This document shows positions 35,879 to 49,104 of a stretch of DNA of 64,000 bases, in pieces (position 1 is the first letter of the stretch; each line of letters begins with the position of its first letter). The stretch covers positions 71,785,046-71,849,045 of the forward strand of contig RSEF01000001.1 in assembly GCA_003993805.1 (NCBI GenBank), in the 5' to 3' direction. The stretch comes from Himantopus leucocephalus. Its lineage: Eukaryota > Chordata > Aves > Charadriiformes > Recurvirostridae. Made by a program: the position numbers and the translations under genes. Below the pieces are notes generated by a model that was not told the origin of the DNA, ran no database searches, and saw only the letters and a program-made list of their open reading frames with translations.

Positions 35879-36457
35879 TGTCATGGTTTAACCCCAGCAG
35901 GCAACCTGGACCACGCAGCCACTTGCTCAGTCTTCCCCAGTGGGATGGGGGAGAGAATCAGAAGAGTAAAAGTGAGAAAATGCGTGGGTTGAGATAGACA
36001 GTTTAACAAGTAAAGCAAGAGCCACGCACGCAGGCAAAGCAAAACAAGGAATTTATTTGCTACTTCACATTGGCAGGCAGGTGTTCAGCCATCTCCAGGA
36101 AAGCAGAGCCCCATCAGGTGCAACAGCTATTTAGGAAAACAAATGCCATCACTCTGAATGTCCTGAAGGTCCCTCCCTTCCTTCTTCTTTCCCCAGCTTT
36201 ACATGCTGAACATGGTGCCATATGGTATGGAATATCCCTTTGGTCAGTTGGGGTCAGCTGTCCTGGTTGTGTCCCCTCCCTACTCGCTGGCGGGGTGGTG
36301 TGAGGAGCAGAAAAGGCCTTGACCCTGTGTAAGCACTGCTCAACAATAACTAGAACATCCCTGTATTATCAACACTGTTTCCAGCACAAATCCAAAATAT
36401 AGACCCGTACTAGCTACTATGAAGAAAATTAACTCCACCCCAGCCTAAAACAGCACA
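35879..36457 (-). mobile_element. Solo LTR of an avian endogenous retrovirus (ERVL-like), minus strand
   Basis: The element starts with TGTCATGGTTTAACCCC and ends with CAGCACA, so it has TG...CA ends. It matches, from memory, a roughly 0.6-kb LTR family found in many bird genomes. Flanks are GATAT (35874-35878) and GAAAT (36458-36462), a 5-bp target-site duplication with one mismatch. Read on the minus strand the remembered family consensus has a TATA box near AGCATATAAAGC; here that site has decayed to a TGTAAAG form, so minus-strand polarity is inferred. No gag, pol or env sequence adjoins it, so it is a solo LTR left by recombination. Assignment to ERVL rather than another class rests on the 5-bp duplication and memory only. 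Confidence 0.8.
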
Positions 36458-39400
36458 GAAATTTAAACGAATAATTTTTTTATATAACTTATACCAAAAA
36501 GGCCTTGTCTTCCCCAGAGCTCTGCTCAGCACCCACAAGTTGTACTCAAACTTTAAAAAGTTCACTCACGACAGAAGTCTTCATCCTGCTCCACTATGAG
36601 ACAGTTTTGTATTGACAATATTACAGGTCCTGGTTGGAGAGAACATATCCTTCTATAGGAACACACAAATTCATTTACTGTTTCCTGCAGGTTAGTGAAT
36701 AGCTGGACTACTGCTATTTTCTGCTGAACTACCAAAATTTATTACAAGGCATGTAAAGCTGAGCTGATATACTACAGCTCTCTTGAATTGGGTGAACTTA
36801 AAATTTACTGCTAAATTAACATCAATGCATTTGAACATCTAAATCTCAGTACCCCAATATACATTTTTAAATGTTTGCAATTTTCTTAATATGTTGTGTA
36901 TTGCCTGTCTTACTTTCGATGCTTGTTTTCCTGGCCTATTTGAATACATATCAACTTCAACTTGTGACCTTTTTTGACATTGCTCCTGCCAAAATGGTTG
37001 TTTTTTCTCTCTGTTTGATAACAACATATATCACAGGTATACTGACTCAACAGTCACAATGGCACAGTATTCTGTGTGACTTCATAATGATAGAATTATT
37101 AGTAAGAAAAATCAGTCTATCAGGGTTTAGGCAAATATTTTACATGAGTGATATGGCTTTCTCACACTGATCTTTTAAAGTTGGCTCCGTAGTGATCGCA
37201 GTAGCAAGTCCAAGAAAAGCAAAATAAACCCAAACACATATTTGCTCTTTAAGCTTTAATAGCATCTTAGCTGCTGTGTGATCTTTATTCCACCCAGGGA
37301 TATAAAGCGCAGCTTGTATACAAAAAGCTGCCAACAGTGCCTGAGATGTATGAGCTTTGCAATGACACTCAGTAAACAGTTCTAGTTTTGTACTCAAGTG
37401 TTTCATCTATGTATGAGCTATTAGATGAATATATTTTACTCACTGTCTCATGGCTTGGATGGCAAAGATATAATAGACACTGCACTGTATCCAGCCAGCA
37501 CCGTATCATTCCTGGGGTAGGCTCCATTGGTTTTTATAGACAGTAGCACTAAACATACCTCAATAACCTTGCCTGCAGTCAGGATTTTTCCCTAATAGCA
37601 AACAGCAATGATTAGCTTGCAACTTGAACAGTTGATCTGTTAGCCCACCACATTTTGAAATTTCCAAATTTCCCTTTTCCAGAACCTGTCTCAATTCTGC
37701 ACACAAGGGTTCTTCAACTATATGTTGGAAGGAACAAGCTTGGATACAAATTAGGAGAATGAAGGCTTCTGACCGGCTTGATCAGTCCATGGAGATGCTT
37801 CTCAAAGCCCCGTGTCCATACCAGCAACCTCCCTCTGCTCTGTCTGACTGAAGGTGACAGCTTCTCAAATACTGGATCTCATCAGTGTCCCTCCAAACTC
37901 TGGTGGTAGCTCTGGTTTCTTCTTCTCATGCTCTCAGTGTCCCCTGAGCTGGGTCCCTTTCTGCAGCCCTGAATATAATAAGTCACCTGGCACTCCCAGC
38001 CCAAATGCCATGATCTCAGAGGGAAGACAGGACACACAGTCCATTTACAAAAACTTCTCTCGTTGTATACTTTCTGCAATATCGTCTGTCATCTTGATGA
38101 AATGCAGAGGATCGGGACAAAGGTGTAAATATGTTTAAGATGCCCTCTCATTATGCTGACGGATTCTCAATGACATCTCAAAAGTCGGATGTGTCCCTAC
38201 CAGACTAGGACTTACTGCTGTAAGACATGAGGGTTTTACTGGTCCCAGGCTGTAGTCTATGGAACAGAAAATTGCATGAAAATCATGAAATCTGTTAAAC
38301 GGTGTTACTCACTAAATATGTTTCACTCAGGATCACAGCTGAAGTGAATCAACCAGGTTCAGAATGATGAATCACGAGTTTATTGCAGCTAATGTCACAG
38401 AAATACAAATCCTACTCGAGTGCAAGGAAAGAAAAAGCACATCCATACTAAGATAAGCACTAGCTAGTCAGTGCTAGCAAAATTTGTAAACTAAAGACAC
38501 TGATATACCTAAATTCAAGGTACAAATTATTTATTAGAAAGTAGCAGTATTTGCCTTCCCTGTAAATATCCTAAAATTATGCCACGAGAACCTCCCCTTG
38601 CCTTCAGATCAGCCTAAATACTAGGGATAAGCAGTGATCTCAATGAGTGTTTATGGTTCCCTTTAAAATTTTCATATGAAGTCCACATCTGATATTTTAA
38701 TAGCCTATTCCCATTCACAAGCAGCAGCTGTTTAACCTCATGCGGTCAGCAGGAAGTCCCTTTTAACACCACAATACTTCATTTATGTAAAGTAGATGCA
38801 TTAGGGGAAGCCCAGGAAGGCTGTATTATTCACATGTACTGAAGTGTTATGTCTGAGCAATGAGAATGTTTTACTGCATCAAGATTATAGTCTACGAAAA
38901 AAAGAAAAGGATCCTTCTTAATACTTAGAGGAAAGTCCCTAGGCAGAAAGGGAAAGGCTGACTGCGAAGAGGGTTAAACAACTTAGGAATACCCCCAGTT
39001 AAATCCTAAGCAGTTCTGGGCCTCTCACTTTCTTCCTGTGCTTTCACTTAATAGCTGCAGGCCTTATTTTAAAGTTTTTCAAATTTCCAAGACCATATTT
39101 TGTCCAAAAAAAATTTGGCAGTCCAGCCATAAATCCTCTCATACACCTGTTGAGTGACTTTGGTACCCCCAGAACCAAAAAGTGAGTGTTAAGCAATAAT
39201 CATCCACTCCCCGTTCTGGCCTAGCACCTAGAGCCACACCTGCTAATAATTCTTGCACAGCTATAGCAACAGCACTGAGTTCTCAGCAGGCGTAATAACA
39301 TAGGGCCTCACAATTTGTCTCTCAGTGTACAACCAGCATTTGTATACGGGTTTACTACAGTAACTACAATTCCACTACCGAATGTATCTGCTTTGATGTG

Positions 39401-40769
39401 TTGATTTTTTTTTTCTTTATATGTGGTGGGTCATTACAATCATAAACATTTGAATGACCTTTTCACCACATGCTCTATAGTTCCTCTTTGAAGAGTAAAT
39501 TCCAACAATGTTCTTTTAAGAGGAGTCACCTAAGTGATATTAAACCTTTGAAGAAGCCTTCCCCCTTTCAAAGCACTAACTGATAACATCCCAAGTGACC
39601 TTTTCCCCTTCCTTTGAGATGCCAGGGGTACCTGAAAAGGGAGCTGGGAAAGTGCATATTCAGAACAGGGAGAAAAAAAAAGAGGAAAATTGGGATTCCA
39701 TCTTTTACTAGTCCATGTAGATCCATTTTAGGCAATAAAGTGAAGAAGTTTTCTGGAACAGCTGCAACACATTCCCTGGAGCAGGAAAATTACTGTCATT
39801 ACAATTAATTTCAGAATGTACGGTACAGGGAATAACGTAAGACAGCGAGCTGAATAAGTACGATGCAGCAATATTGGGAGCATTACATGCAATCTTGCCA
39901 ATGAGATACATATCCTGTAAAAAATGTATTGATTTTGCTTAATAGAAGGCCTCTGGAAAAAATCAACCTGGAAAGGAACAGCTGGATCTGGATAAATTGC
40001 TTCCAAATGAACACAGTGGGAAGGGAAGGAGAAGGGGGGGATCCATGGCAACAGCTTCTTTCTGTGCTGCATCTCCCAACAGTAGAAAACCATTTTGCCA
40101 GTGCTGGGAACAGGTAATCAAACGCTATGAAAAAATATTTATAGAGCATCTTCATCTCTGGAACAGAGGATGATGTAAAAGTCTGTTTTTCTGTAAAAAA
40201 TACTTGTCTCTATCCCATAGGTGAGTAAGTTGATCCTTGAGCTAAAGGAACACATTACTGTGCCCAGATCTTAGAGAGGGTCTGTTGGAAACTTAGACCT
40301 ATCAAGATCACCATGTGTAGACAACCACTGAGCTAAACATGTGAGTAGACAGCTTATTGCATAAAGATTGATTTTCTCTGAAAAGCCTTGGTTCTAAACA
40401 AATAATACTTGGCTTTAAGAAGGCTGTCTGGTCAGTTTATTAACAACATGTTACTGCTTCTGGAAAGAACAGAAGTGCAAAACAGCTTAGGCGTGCTGAG
40501 ACAATCTCAATTAGTGCTGGGCCATTGCAGCCCAGGGCTGTGTATCAGAGTGGGAGAGACACAGTGTTCCCCTCTGAGGGAAAACAACAGACCATGCACC
40601 AAGACCTTAGAAAGGAGATCAACAAGTACCAGAGGTGCAGTTAGATTATTAATAATAATTGCAATTGCTTGCATCCCAATGTTTCGCTTAAAAAAAAAGA
40701 TGGCTTTGGTCTATTGTGATAATATAATAGCCTCTTAATAGGTAGCAAATGAGCCAATATTAACAAAGG
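36458..40769. other. Unannotated sequence
   Basis: About 4.3 kb with no recognised gene. The hydrophobic frame at 36871-37170 (99 codons) lacks any recognised receptor or channel motif. The patch at 37740-38000 is slightly GC-richer and unexplained. Confidence 0.45.
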
Positions 40770-42260
40770 AAATGCAGAGTAACTATAAATTGTTTAGTAG
40801 GAGTAATAAGAGTAAAATGAAGCAAAGGCGTGCTCTGTTATTCAGCTAGATGGAGAAACAATAGCTGATGATGCTGGGAAGGTTGATGCATTTAGTGCCA
40901 TTTAATAGAGTCTTCACTCAAAGGGTTAGTGGCTTAACATCAGCAAGAAATGTACACAGGTGTTAGATGGAAGAGGAAAAGATCAGGATATGAAATATTC
41001 AGAGAAATCAGATGTTTATACATAAGTGAACCTGATAAAGTTCACCTTAGAGTACACAGGGAGCTGGCTGAAGCAGCTGCCTCTGAGAACCTGAAAGAAT
41101 GGTGATTTTCCAGAAAACTAAGAAAGATGTACTGGTCTTCAAAAGCGAAAGAAAAATGACACAGGAAATTTCAGGTAACTCCCTGCCCAGGAAAATGCTG
41201 GAACAAATAATGCAGCTATCTCATTTTAAGCAGCTAAGAGATAAGCAATAGCCAACATGCAGCTGTCAAGGGCAAATCCTCTCTACTCTTAGCTTTGTAT
41301 GCAGGGAAAAAGGCTGTAAATGATGCGTATCTTCACTTTAGTCTTGATGCTGTTTCACACAGCATTCTTCATAAGCACATTAGAGAAACATGGTCTTGAT
41401 GAAATTGTTAACAAGTGGTGCTCAGCTGGTCTGCAACCTGAGGAGCAAGTCACCAGTGGCTGGCAGACTGATGAATATATCAAATGGTATTCACTAGGGT
41501 TCTGTCTTTGGTTAGGTAATGAAGAGGGAATGCCCCTGTTAAAATCTGAAAGCAGGACAAAGTGGAGAGAAGAAGTCAATATCCACTTTCAGAAGATACA
41601 ATTAAAATGAAAATATATCTCCTGACACCAAGAAGAAGCAAACAGGATGGTCTTCGATGGGGACAAGGGCAAAGACGATCAGTTTGGTGGTAATCATCAG
41701 CCACCTCAACTGAGGACTGGAAATCACTGGCTGATAGAAGAATCTGGCTTCTTGTTTCTAGTAGATCACAAGCTGAGCATGACTTACTCAAGCTGCTGAG
41801 AAATAATGGAAGTCTGTATGAACAAATGGAAACATGAACGTATACATGCAGAAACAATCACACTGTTGATTCTACCCATGCTCAGCTAGAGAAATATGGC
41901 CAGTCTGGGGCACTGCACATCTGGAGAGATGTTGATTGAGCTGAGCAGGAAGAGGCCAGAGAAGAGCAAAGAGGAGACTCAAGAGCTACTTGAAGACATC
42001 TGAAAGAAGTGTGATTCTTTATTTTAAACATGGAATAGTTCTGTGGCAATACGCTAAAGGATGACAGGTTGATGAAGGTACTGAATATCCACTAAGTACT
42101 GGACAAGTAGGGAAAAGCTGGGAAGATTAGGCTACATCTTAAGGAATACTTTCTAATGATGAAGCACTAAGCTGTCATGGGTAGCGATGGAGTCCGCAGC
42201 AGTGAAGATTTTTAAGGATATGTCAGGGGAAAAAAAGTGTGATAGAAGTGGGATACTTAA
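40770..42260 (+). mobile_element. Old, heavily diverged CR1 LINE ORF2 fragment, plus strand
   Basis: Several blocks follow the order of the CR1 ORF2 frame. Near 40870-40920 there is a GCATTTAGTGCC/TCTTCACT block from the region before the polymerase. At 41170-41215 a CCCAGGAAAATGCTGGAACA block and at 41265-41280 a TCAAGGGCAAATCC block match the early reverse-transcriptase part. At 41325-41400 comes a decayed version of the D-F-S-K-A-F-D-T catalytic neighbourhood, and at 41440-41515 a decayed T-S-G-V-P-Q-G-S-V-L-G part. At 41758-41785 CTAGTAGATCACAAGCTGA and at 42125-42215 the C-terminal tail can be recognised. Many indels break every frame. This is the oldest-looking element in the window; its exact edges are uncertain. 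Confidence 0.7.
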
Positions 42261-43240
42261 TCCTACCCTTGAAAAAGGCAAAGTAACCCAAGTGTAAACT
42301 CCAGTTCTATCTTCTGTGAGCCCATGATTTCAAAACCATTGCAGTTTTGTGCTGACAAAGCCACCACTTTCTTCCCAAGGCAGAGGCAAGTGAATGACGG
42401 CATCTACTTAGGCATTTCCTCCCCACAGAAATGTTGCCAGATGAATCCTTGAGAAACCGTGGACTACAGCAGGGAGCTCATCAAACTAGAAACGGGTTTT
42501 TGGGAGAAACACAGAACAACAAGAAAGGATTCAAGGCCAGAGTTGCACTAACGCATAAGACTTAGAGCTTAGCCTCCAGATGTTCTGCAAGGATACGCTG
42601 GTCATGCATCCATCTTTGCTTTTCTCTCTAACTCAAGAGGAACGCAAGAGAAAAATACCATTCTGTACCAAACATGTTCTGGTATAGGCATGTTGAAGAT
42701 ACTGTGACAATAAGACAGCAGGTCAGCCTGGCCAGACAACAGCTGCTGTTGGGACCAAGGGCAGCTCTCGAGGAAAGGGAGCTGAAGGCAAGATGCATCC
42801 TACAGCAAGCAGAGTCCTGGCACCACGGAGAAACAGGCTAATAGCCTGGAAGGGCTGAGGGCTGGAAAAGCATGACATATACTCATTTGTCTATGTGTCT
42901 GACAGTGACATGCTTTGAATCTGGACATCTTTCAAAGGTAACATCAACGGTGATTCTCATTCCTCTCCGATTTGCAAAAAAAAAAAAATTTGCAGGTTTT
43001 GACTTGTTTGTTGCTTTAAATAAGTGATAGAAGTATAAGGAAATGGTTAATGATGCTGCTGTGGGAAAACTTAACCAACTGCTGGATGACACGCGGTTCT
43101 GAAAAAAAAAAGAGAATGGACAAAAATGTCAAAAATATTCAAAAAGTGAATTTTAACTTATATCCAGAATGCAAATATTCTGAAGCATTTATTTTTCTAG
43201 AGTGTAATGACTACACATCTGAGTTAAACAGGAAACAAAC

Positions 43241-43314
43241 ATTTTTGTTTGGGGTTTTGGTTTGTTTGTTTGGTTTTTTTTTAATTTTGGAGCAGGCTTT
43301 GTTTTTTTTCTTTC
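43241..43314. repeat. T/G-rich low-complexity tract
   Basis: GGTTTT and GTTT units with T runs. Simple sequence. Confidence 0.8.
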
Positions 43315-43532
43315 TGGAAATTTTTGGGATAGATGATGTCGATCCTACTTCAGCATCTTGTTACTCCATTAACAGAGCTAGACCAGGAACGCAGTGATGA
43401 ATCAAGTTCAGCGTGAGATAATTTTCTCAAGTACTTTATGAATAGTAGCTAGCTGGTTTCTTAGAAGTCAAAAGATTTGATGGGCATGTAGTTATCCCCT
43501 TCACTGAAAGACGAGTTCTAGAGCAGGGCGAT

Positions 43533-43547
43533 GACGTATGATACGTC
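43533..43547. promoter_or_regulatory. 15-bp palindrome with two CRE half-sites
   Basis: GACGTAT-G-ATACGTC is a perfect inverted repeat with a one-base centre. It keeps two CpGs in a CpG-poor setting and each arm holds a TGACGTA-like or TACGTC half-site of the kind bound by CREB/ATF factors. No nearby promoter is visible. Confidence 0.25.
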
Positions 43548-46500
43548 TATTCTTAGAACGTTACAAAAAACAGGATAAGAACAAAAAACTCCATGTCATA
43601 GTCCTGTATTCGGGTGACTTGATCTTATGCTTGCACTGAGTCATAAAAGATAGCAGGAAGGAAGTAAATAAATACTCAAGACCAGCACTTTATGCAGATA
43701 AGCACAGATCTACCTCTAGTGGTTCAAAGAATAAGACTTGGCTCAGATTTCAAAAAAAGCTCTCCCTCTTTAGAACAGCTGGTCAGAACATGAGATTTGG
43801 AGGCCTCTTTTGTAGGAGGCTGATGGCCCACCTGCTGGGATGTGTAGTCCTCAGTTGAGTCACAAAGCGATATAAAACAGTAAACTAGTAGCTCCAGGGC
43901 AGTCTGTAAGAATTGTTTTGGATTAACTGGTCAACTGAATGTACAAAATTTGTCTCTGGCAGGGTAGGGGTATGCTGTTTTCTCCACAAAGATAGAGATA
44001 CTTTGCAAAAATAATTTGATAAATTAAAAATTGGAAATTTTCATGCAGGGAAGAAAAGTTAGCTAACTTTTAAATCCACCCTGTTCTGCAGCTTTTACTC
44101 TGGCAGTTATAGCCACCTTTTCAAAATATCTCAAGACCTGACATGCTGAGCTTTTGAGAAGTTGGCCTCTGAATTTGAAACCCAAAAGGACATGTCGGTA
44201 CTTCTGGTGGTGAGTCTGAGGGCTAAAATGTTAGGACTAGAGCTCTTGGAGATGGTGCCGAGTAAAAGTGTGATTGATTGCTGATACTTTTTAACTCTGC
44301 AAGAAGCAGAGATCTTGAGGTCTGGTAATTGTAACTTTATTGTAGANCTATAGCCCCATGCAACCAACTATAACATTTGCATACAAATCATCCCTGCACA
44401 GAATAAATCCAGAAGGAAATCCAGAATAAATAGAGGTGCAGAGACTGTGCCGTTCCAGTACTTCACCCAGCTCCTGCATCCCCACTCACACACACTACTC
44501 CATCTCGGCTTCTGTGTAAACATGTCTTGTTACTATGGCAACAGCTACATCAAGTGTTCCTTTCATTAAATAGTATTTTTGAGCTATGGAACACATTGTC
44601 AGCTTGGAACAAACATGCTGCATTAGCTGCATTCTTTATAATTTGAGAAAGGGTTGTTCTCAAGAAAAATAAAAACAAGGGGGCTTGGACACTGGATTTT
44701 TGTTTTAAATCTCTTATCATTAAAGCTGCCCATAAAATTTCTACTGAAACAGTTTCTCAAGGAAACATTGAATCACTGACCCCAAGATATCTTCATTCAA
44801 GGGAATCTTTGCTATAGACAAGGCAAGCTTCAAGAGATCATATGTGGGTTGTTCATTGCATCCTGTAGACCTTGTAGAAGCAGCATCCTGAAAGTCTTGG
44901 GAATCCTGGGAGCTTTAAGAAGCTCAGGTGGAGCCACAGTTTTCAATATTCCCAGCTCCTGTTTCTGCAGAACTGGGGCTCCGAGACTGTGCGTGTGTTC
45001 TCAGGGCCTGTGACTCTCACGTGGTATGAGTCAGGTCTTGCATGGGAAATGCTAATTCAAGGGAAAACTGAAAAATGACACTTCAATGAACAGGGCTTGG
45101 GTTTGGTTTTGTTTCTAATTCACAACTCATGGTTAATTTAGAGCAAGTTTTTGAGGGTGTTTTGTTGTGCCTTGCTTTTTTGGGTCCAATTTTAGAGCAA
45201 ATTTTAAAAATAAACAAAAATATGGACAGGGGAACTGAGATGTTGTGGGAAGTTCCTGGAGGATTGTTTTGTGCAAGAGTAAATGGGGAAAAGAGAGAGT
45301 AAAGATTGCTTCTGTATCCATCCTACCTAATAGGAGCTACATGGAGTGACCTGCCTTTACAACCATGCTACTTCTTCTGTCTGAATGAAGGCTATGCCTC
45401 TGCTCAGTGTCACAAAGTGAGTATGTACTACTCAAGGTCATCTGGGAAATGGGGAACACAGCAAAGAAGGCTCCAGAACAGATTTGTCTTATTTGTGCTC
45501 AAAGTCTGCTTTAATCACTCTTCGGCCCTACATACTGCATCTGCCCACTGAGGATTTCAACAGCCTTCAGGAGCAAGAGTGTAGTGTGCAACTGCCTGCT
45601 CCTCTGTAGCTCGCACTCCTCCAAGGGACCCTTTGCATCATCCACACAGTGCAGGAGCTTTGATATCATATTTATTTCCCAGTTATCAATATAAACTGCA
45701 CTAGGTCTGATGCAACATTATGTCGGCTGGCACTAATTGCATTGCTATGATTTCATTCCTTAAAAATTCAACCTTGTATCAGATGAGTCCGGCCATTTTT
45801 AGCCAGTGCCATGATGTTCTTCCAGTCCTCTGAAGTGTAGCTGTAGTTCTAAGACTTTTTAGCTGAAATTTAACAAATCAGACATCTCCCAGAAATTGCT
45901 TATGGAATGCCACATGTATTTTTTTTCTAGTTCATAGTATACAACTAAGTTACTAAAGAGTGATAATACATTCTCCTTGTTTATGTGGTGGAAGTAGAAG
46001 TGGACAGAAGTTTCCTAAGAAATTGTTGCCTTGGATATGCTAATTTGTTGAAACATAAATGATGCCATGCTGAGAGTATTTACTTGAGATATCAGACACC
46101 TTAGCTGAGCTTTTTACTTTCCCTAATTTCCTCCTTATCAGTTTCACTCCTTACTTTCTGTGACTCTGAAAATTAGTTCATTTGAAGCAAGTGTCTATTC
46201 TGGAGAAGAACTGTCTTCTGCTCTTCCCTTCTGAGATTGATCAAGCAAGCATCTCCCTCAGCCTACCCCACTCCAGCTCCCATGTCCTTCTGTACCCTTT
46301 ACTTCCATTTTGCCTTCATCTTTCTTGCGGAAAATGAGTGAAACTAATGTGCCACAGTAACACCCTGTTCACCCTGTTTGTCTGTTGGATTTTTGCATGT
46401 ACCTGCTGTCTCTGTCTGTCTCAGATGTAAGCTCTTAGGGAAAGGAAATAATTACCATTTCATTTTGCCAAAATGCCTAGCACGGTGATAGATTGCTACT

Positions 46501-46587
46501 TATCTGAGACACATCCTATTCCTTTTCATTTGCTCAGAATATGAATATATACAGAAATTTGCTTGCTTTGGTAGGTTTTTAAGAAAC

Positions 46588-46650
46588 AAACATAATGGTG
46601 ACAAACATAATGATTATGATGATGACAACAATAATAATAACTATAACAAT
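46588..46650. repeat. ATG/AAT trinucleotide-rich tract
   Basis: ATGATG then AATAATAATA units with interruptions. Confidence 0.75.
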
Positions 46651-49104
46651 ATCAGACTTTAAATGGAGATTTTTTACATCCAGCTCAAATGAATCTTCCT
46701 GTTAAATTTTAGTAATGACAATTTTACTGCATCCCAAAGAAAACTTATAATCCTCTAAACATATCTTGGACTCCTCCCATTGATTTTTCATTTTTTTCGT
46801 TCATTATTGCATCACTCCAGCGCTGAGTTCAGTTGCTCACATCTCCCTCCTTACCCCTATAATGACACTCCTGTTTGCTCCAGCTAATTCTGAGCTTCCA
46901 CCTGACAATTTAATTTTTCTTTCCACACTTTCTTTCAGATTCTCTCCCCATTTTTCCATAAAACTAGTATCTTCAATTTCACGTACCTTCTGTGGGTCAT
47001 CTCCACCATTTTCTGTCTTTTTTTTCTCACTTTGAACTCACCTTTCCAAAATCCTTGAAGTTTTGACTATGTGTTGCTCCAAGTGCTGCCATCGGTCCCA
47101 CTGTGTGTCAACACGTATGGAAGGTGTTCAAATAGTTTCACATTTTCACAAGTCTTCCATTTTCTCTAATATACATTTTCAGGCCAGTGAAAAAAAAATA
47201 CCTCTTTTACGGTTTTCTTCAACTTTTCATCGCATGTTCTTCAATACCATTGTGCTCTGGTCCTAAGAGAAAGATTTGTCTGCGACCAACTGATTTACTA
47301 AGTCTTTTTAAATATCTTTGTAATTAAAACAAAGTAGAATCTTCGTAGGTCTGTTTTTTCTTTGAGTTGCAGTTCCCGCAATACTCTCTCTCACTGTTTC
47401 ATTACCTGTTCTTTACCTTTCAGTTTCTGCAGCTTTTACTTTGAGATGAGGTATTCTGAGAGATTTCATTCTCACAGGTACAAAGATACACACTTATACA
47501 AAACTAAAACACATATCTTCCAAAGTAGTGTCAGCAAAGTTAAGTCTTCAAATGCCAGACAACTCTCCCACTGTCTGAAAGAAGAAGATTTCATGCCCAC
47601 CATCGATCACAGCAGTAGTGTTCTCTTTTTTTACATTTATTATTTATATTCTTGGCTGAGGATTCATGACAGCTGACTTCTCTGTCAACTGCAAAACACA
47701 CGAACACTTGGACGTTGTGACACATAGCACCACCCTGCCTTACAGCTAGGTGACTAGATAACAGAGCAGGATCTATGAAGGTCTGGAGAAGTTTTACGCG
47801 TGCACAAGAGAAGAATGTTTCCACAAAATTAATCTTTTATATGGAAACTGATAGAAGAGAAGCTTTGGGAATAGGCCTCTGTAGGTTATCTGTGAACACT
47901 AAGCTACCAGCGAGGCACCACTGTAGCTTTCTGAATCTCACCGGCATTACAGGTTATTTTATCTCTGTGAACGACTGTGCACAGGAAATGGTCATTAAGG
48001 ACTTGATTCAACATTTCATTGAATCAGTTGAAGAGTCTGTTGACTCAACTGGGACTGAATCAGGGCCTGATTTACCTATTTGTGAAAACACAATCCTAAT
48101 CATTCATTATTTTATGATTAATAAGCCTGAAATGTAGGTATTATGGAGAGTTTTGAATAAACCTCCTCAGATAACTGATCAGAAAGATGCCTTGTCATCG
48201 AGCTTTTTAAATCTATTGCTTGAATAGATTAAGCACTAAAACATGAGGAAAAATATCTTTTTACTTGCTTTGAAAATGGATTAATTAAAGGAAGACTTTT
48301 GTTTAGGACTAGTACAGTTTGTTTTCTGCCATTAATCACTTTAATGTCCTAGAACATTCTGAACACATGCTCCGATGTCTCTAATTGGCAGTGAGGCAAC
48401 CTAATTACAGGAAGATACACCCAAAGCTATGGCACTTAAGGTGAACGTATCATGAGATAATTTTAGAAGCACTTGAATGAACTGGGCTAAAGATGCAGGC
48501 CCACAGACTGACCGGATTGCAAGGACATAGCATATGAAAAACATCTTTACAGAGAATAGGGTCAGGAGAAAACACCTCAGTGCGAAGGATATGCAGACCT
48601 CAAAAGATACCATTTCAGCCAGAATAGGCAGGGAATTCACTGATCCAAACACAAACAAATCAAGCTTAAATTGTCTAGGTACATAAATTGTTTATCACAA
48701 TTTGATAGAGCCCAGGAACAGAGAAGTTAAGATAAAAAGACCAACATAGGAGGCATTTGTTTTTAGAGACACAAACTATGCTCTGTCTCAGAGTTCCTCA
48801 AATAACCCCATATCAGTGGATACTTTTGCCTCATTGCAGTCTCACCTCCTTATGGTTTTAGGAGTTCTCACTTGTTCTCTTACCTCTACAGCACTTTGGC
48901 AATATTGCATCCAGCCTTCAGTGCTGTTTACTGTTGGTGATGATTGGTGAGTGGATTAACTGCAAGATGTATTGGATAGTTTGAGTTGAACATAATTTTT
49001 TGAGACCTCAAATATATAATATAATGTCTTATTCAGTTTGATGATGTCACACATGATGTTGGTACTGGATGGTACATCTAGTCAAGGAAGAAGTATCAGG
49101 TTAG

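Larger units (their letters stand above)
42261..49104. other. Unannotated sequence
   Basis: About 6.8 kb without a recognised gene. It holds a T/G-rich tract, a 15-bp palindrome and an ATG/AAT trinucleotide tract, listed separately. One N at 44347 has no flanking duplication. Confidence 0.45.

Noticed and set aside
36871..37170. Hydrophobic 99-codon frame resembling several membrane segments
   Set aside because: T-rich DNA gives hydrophobic residues by composition; no receptor or channel signature is present.
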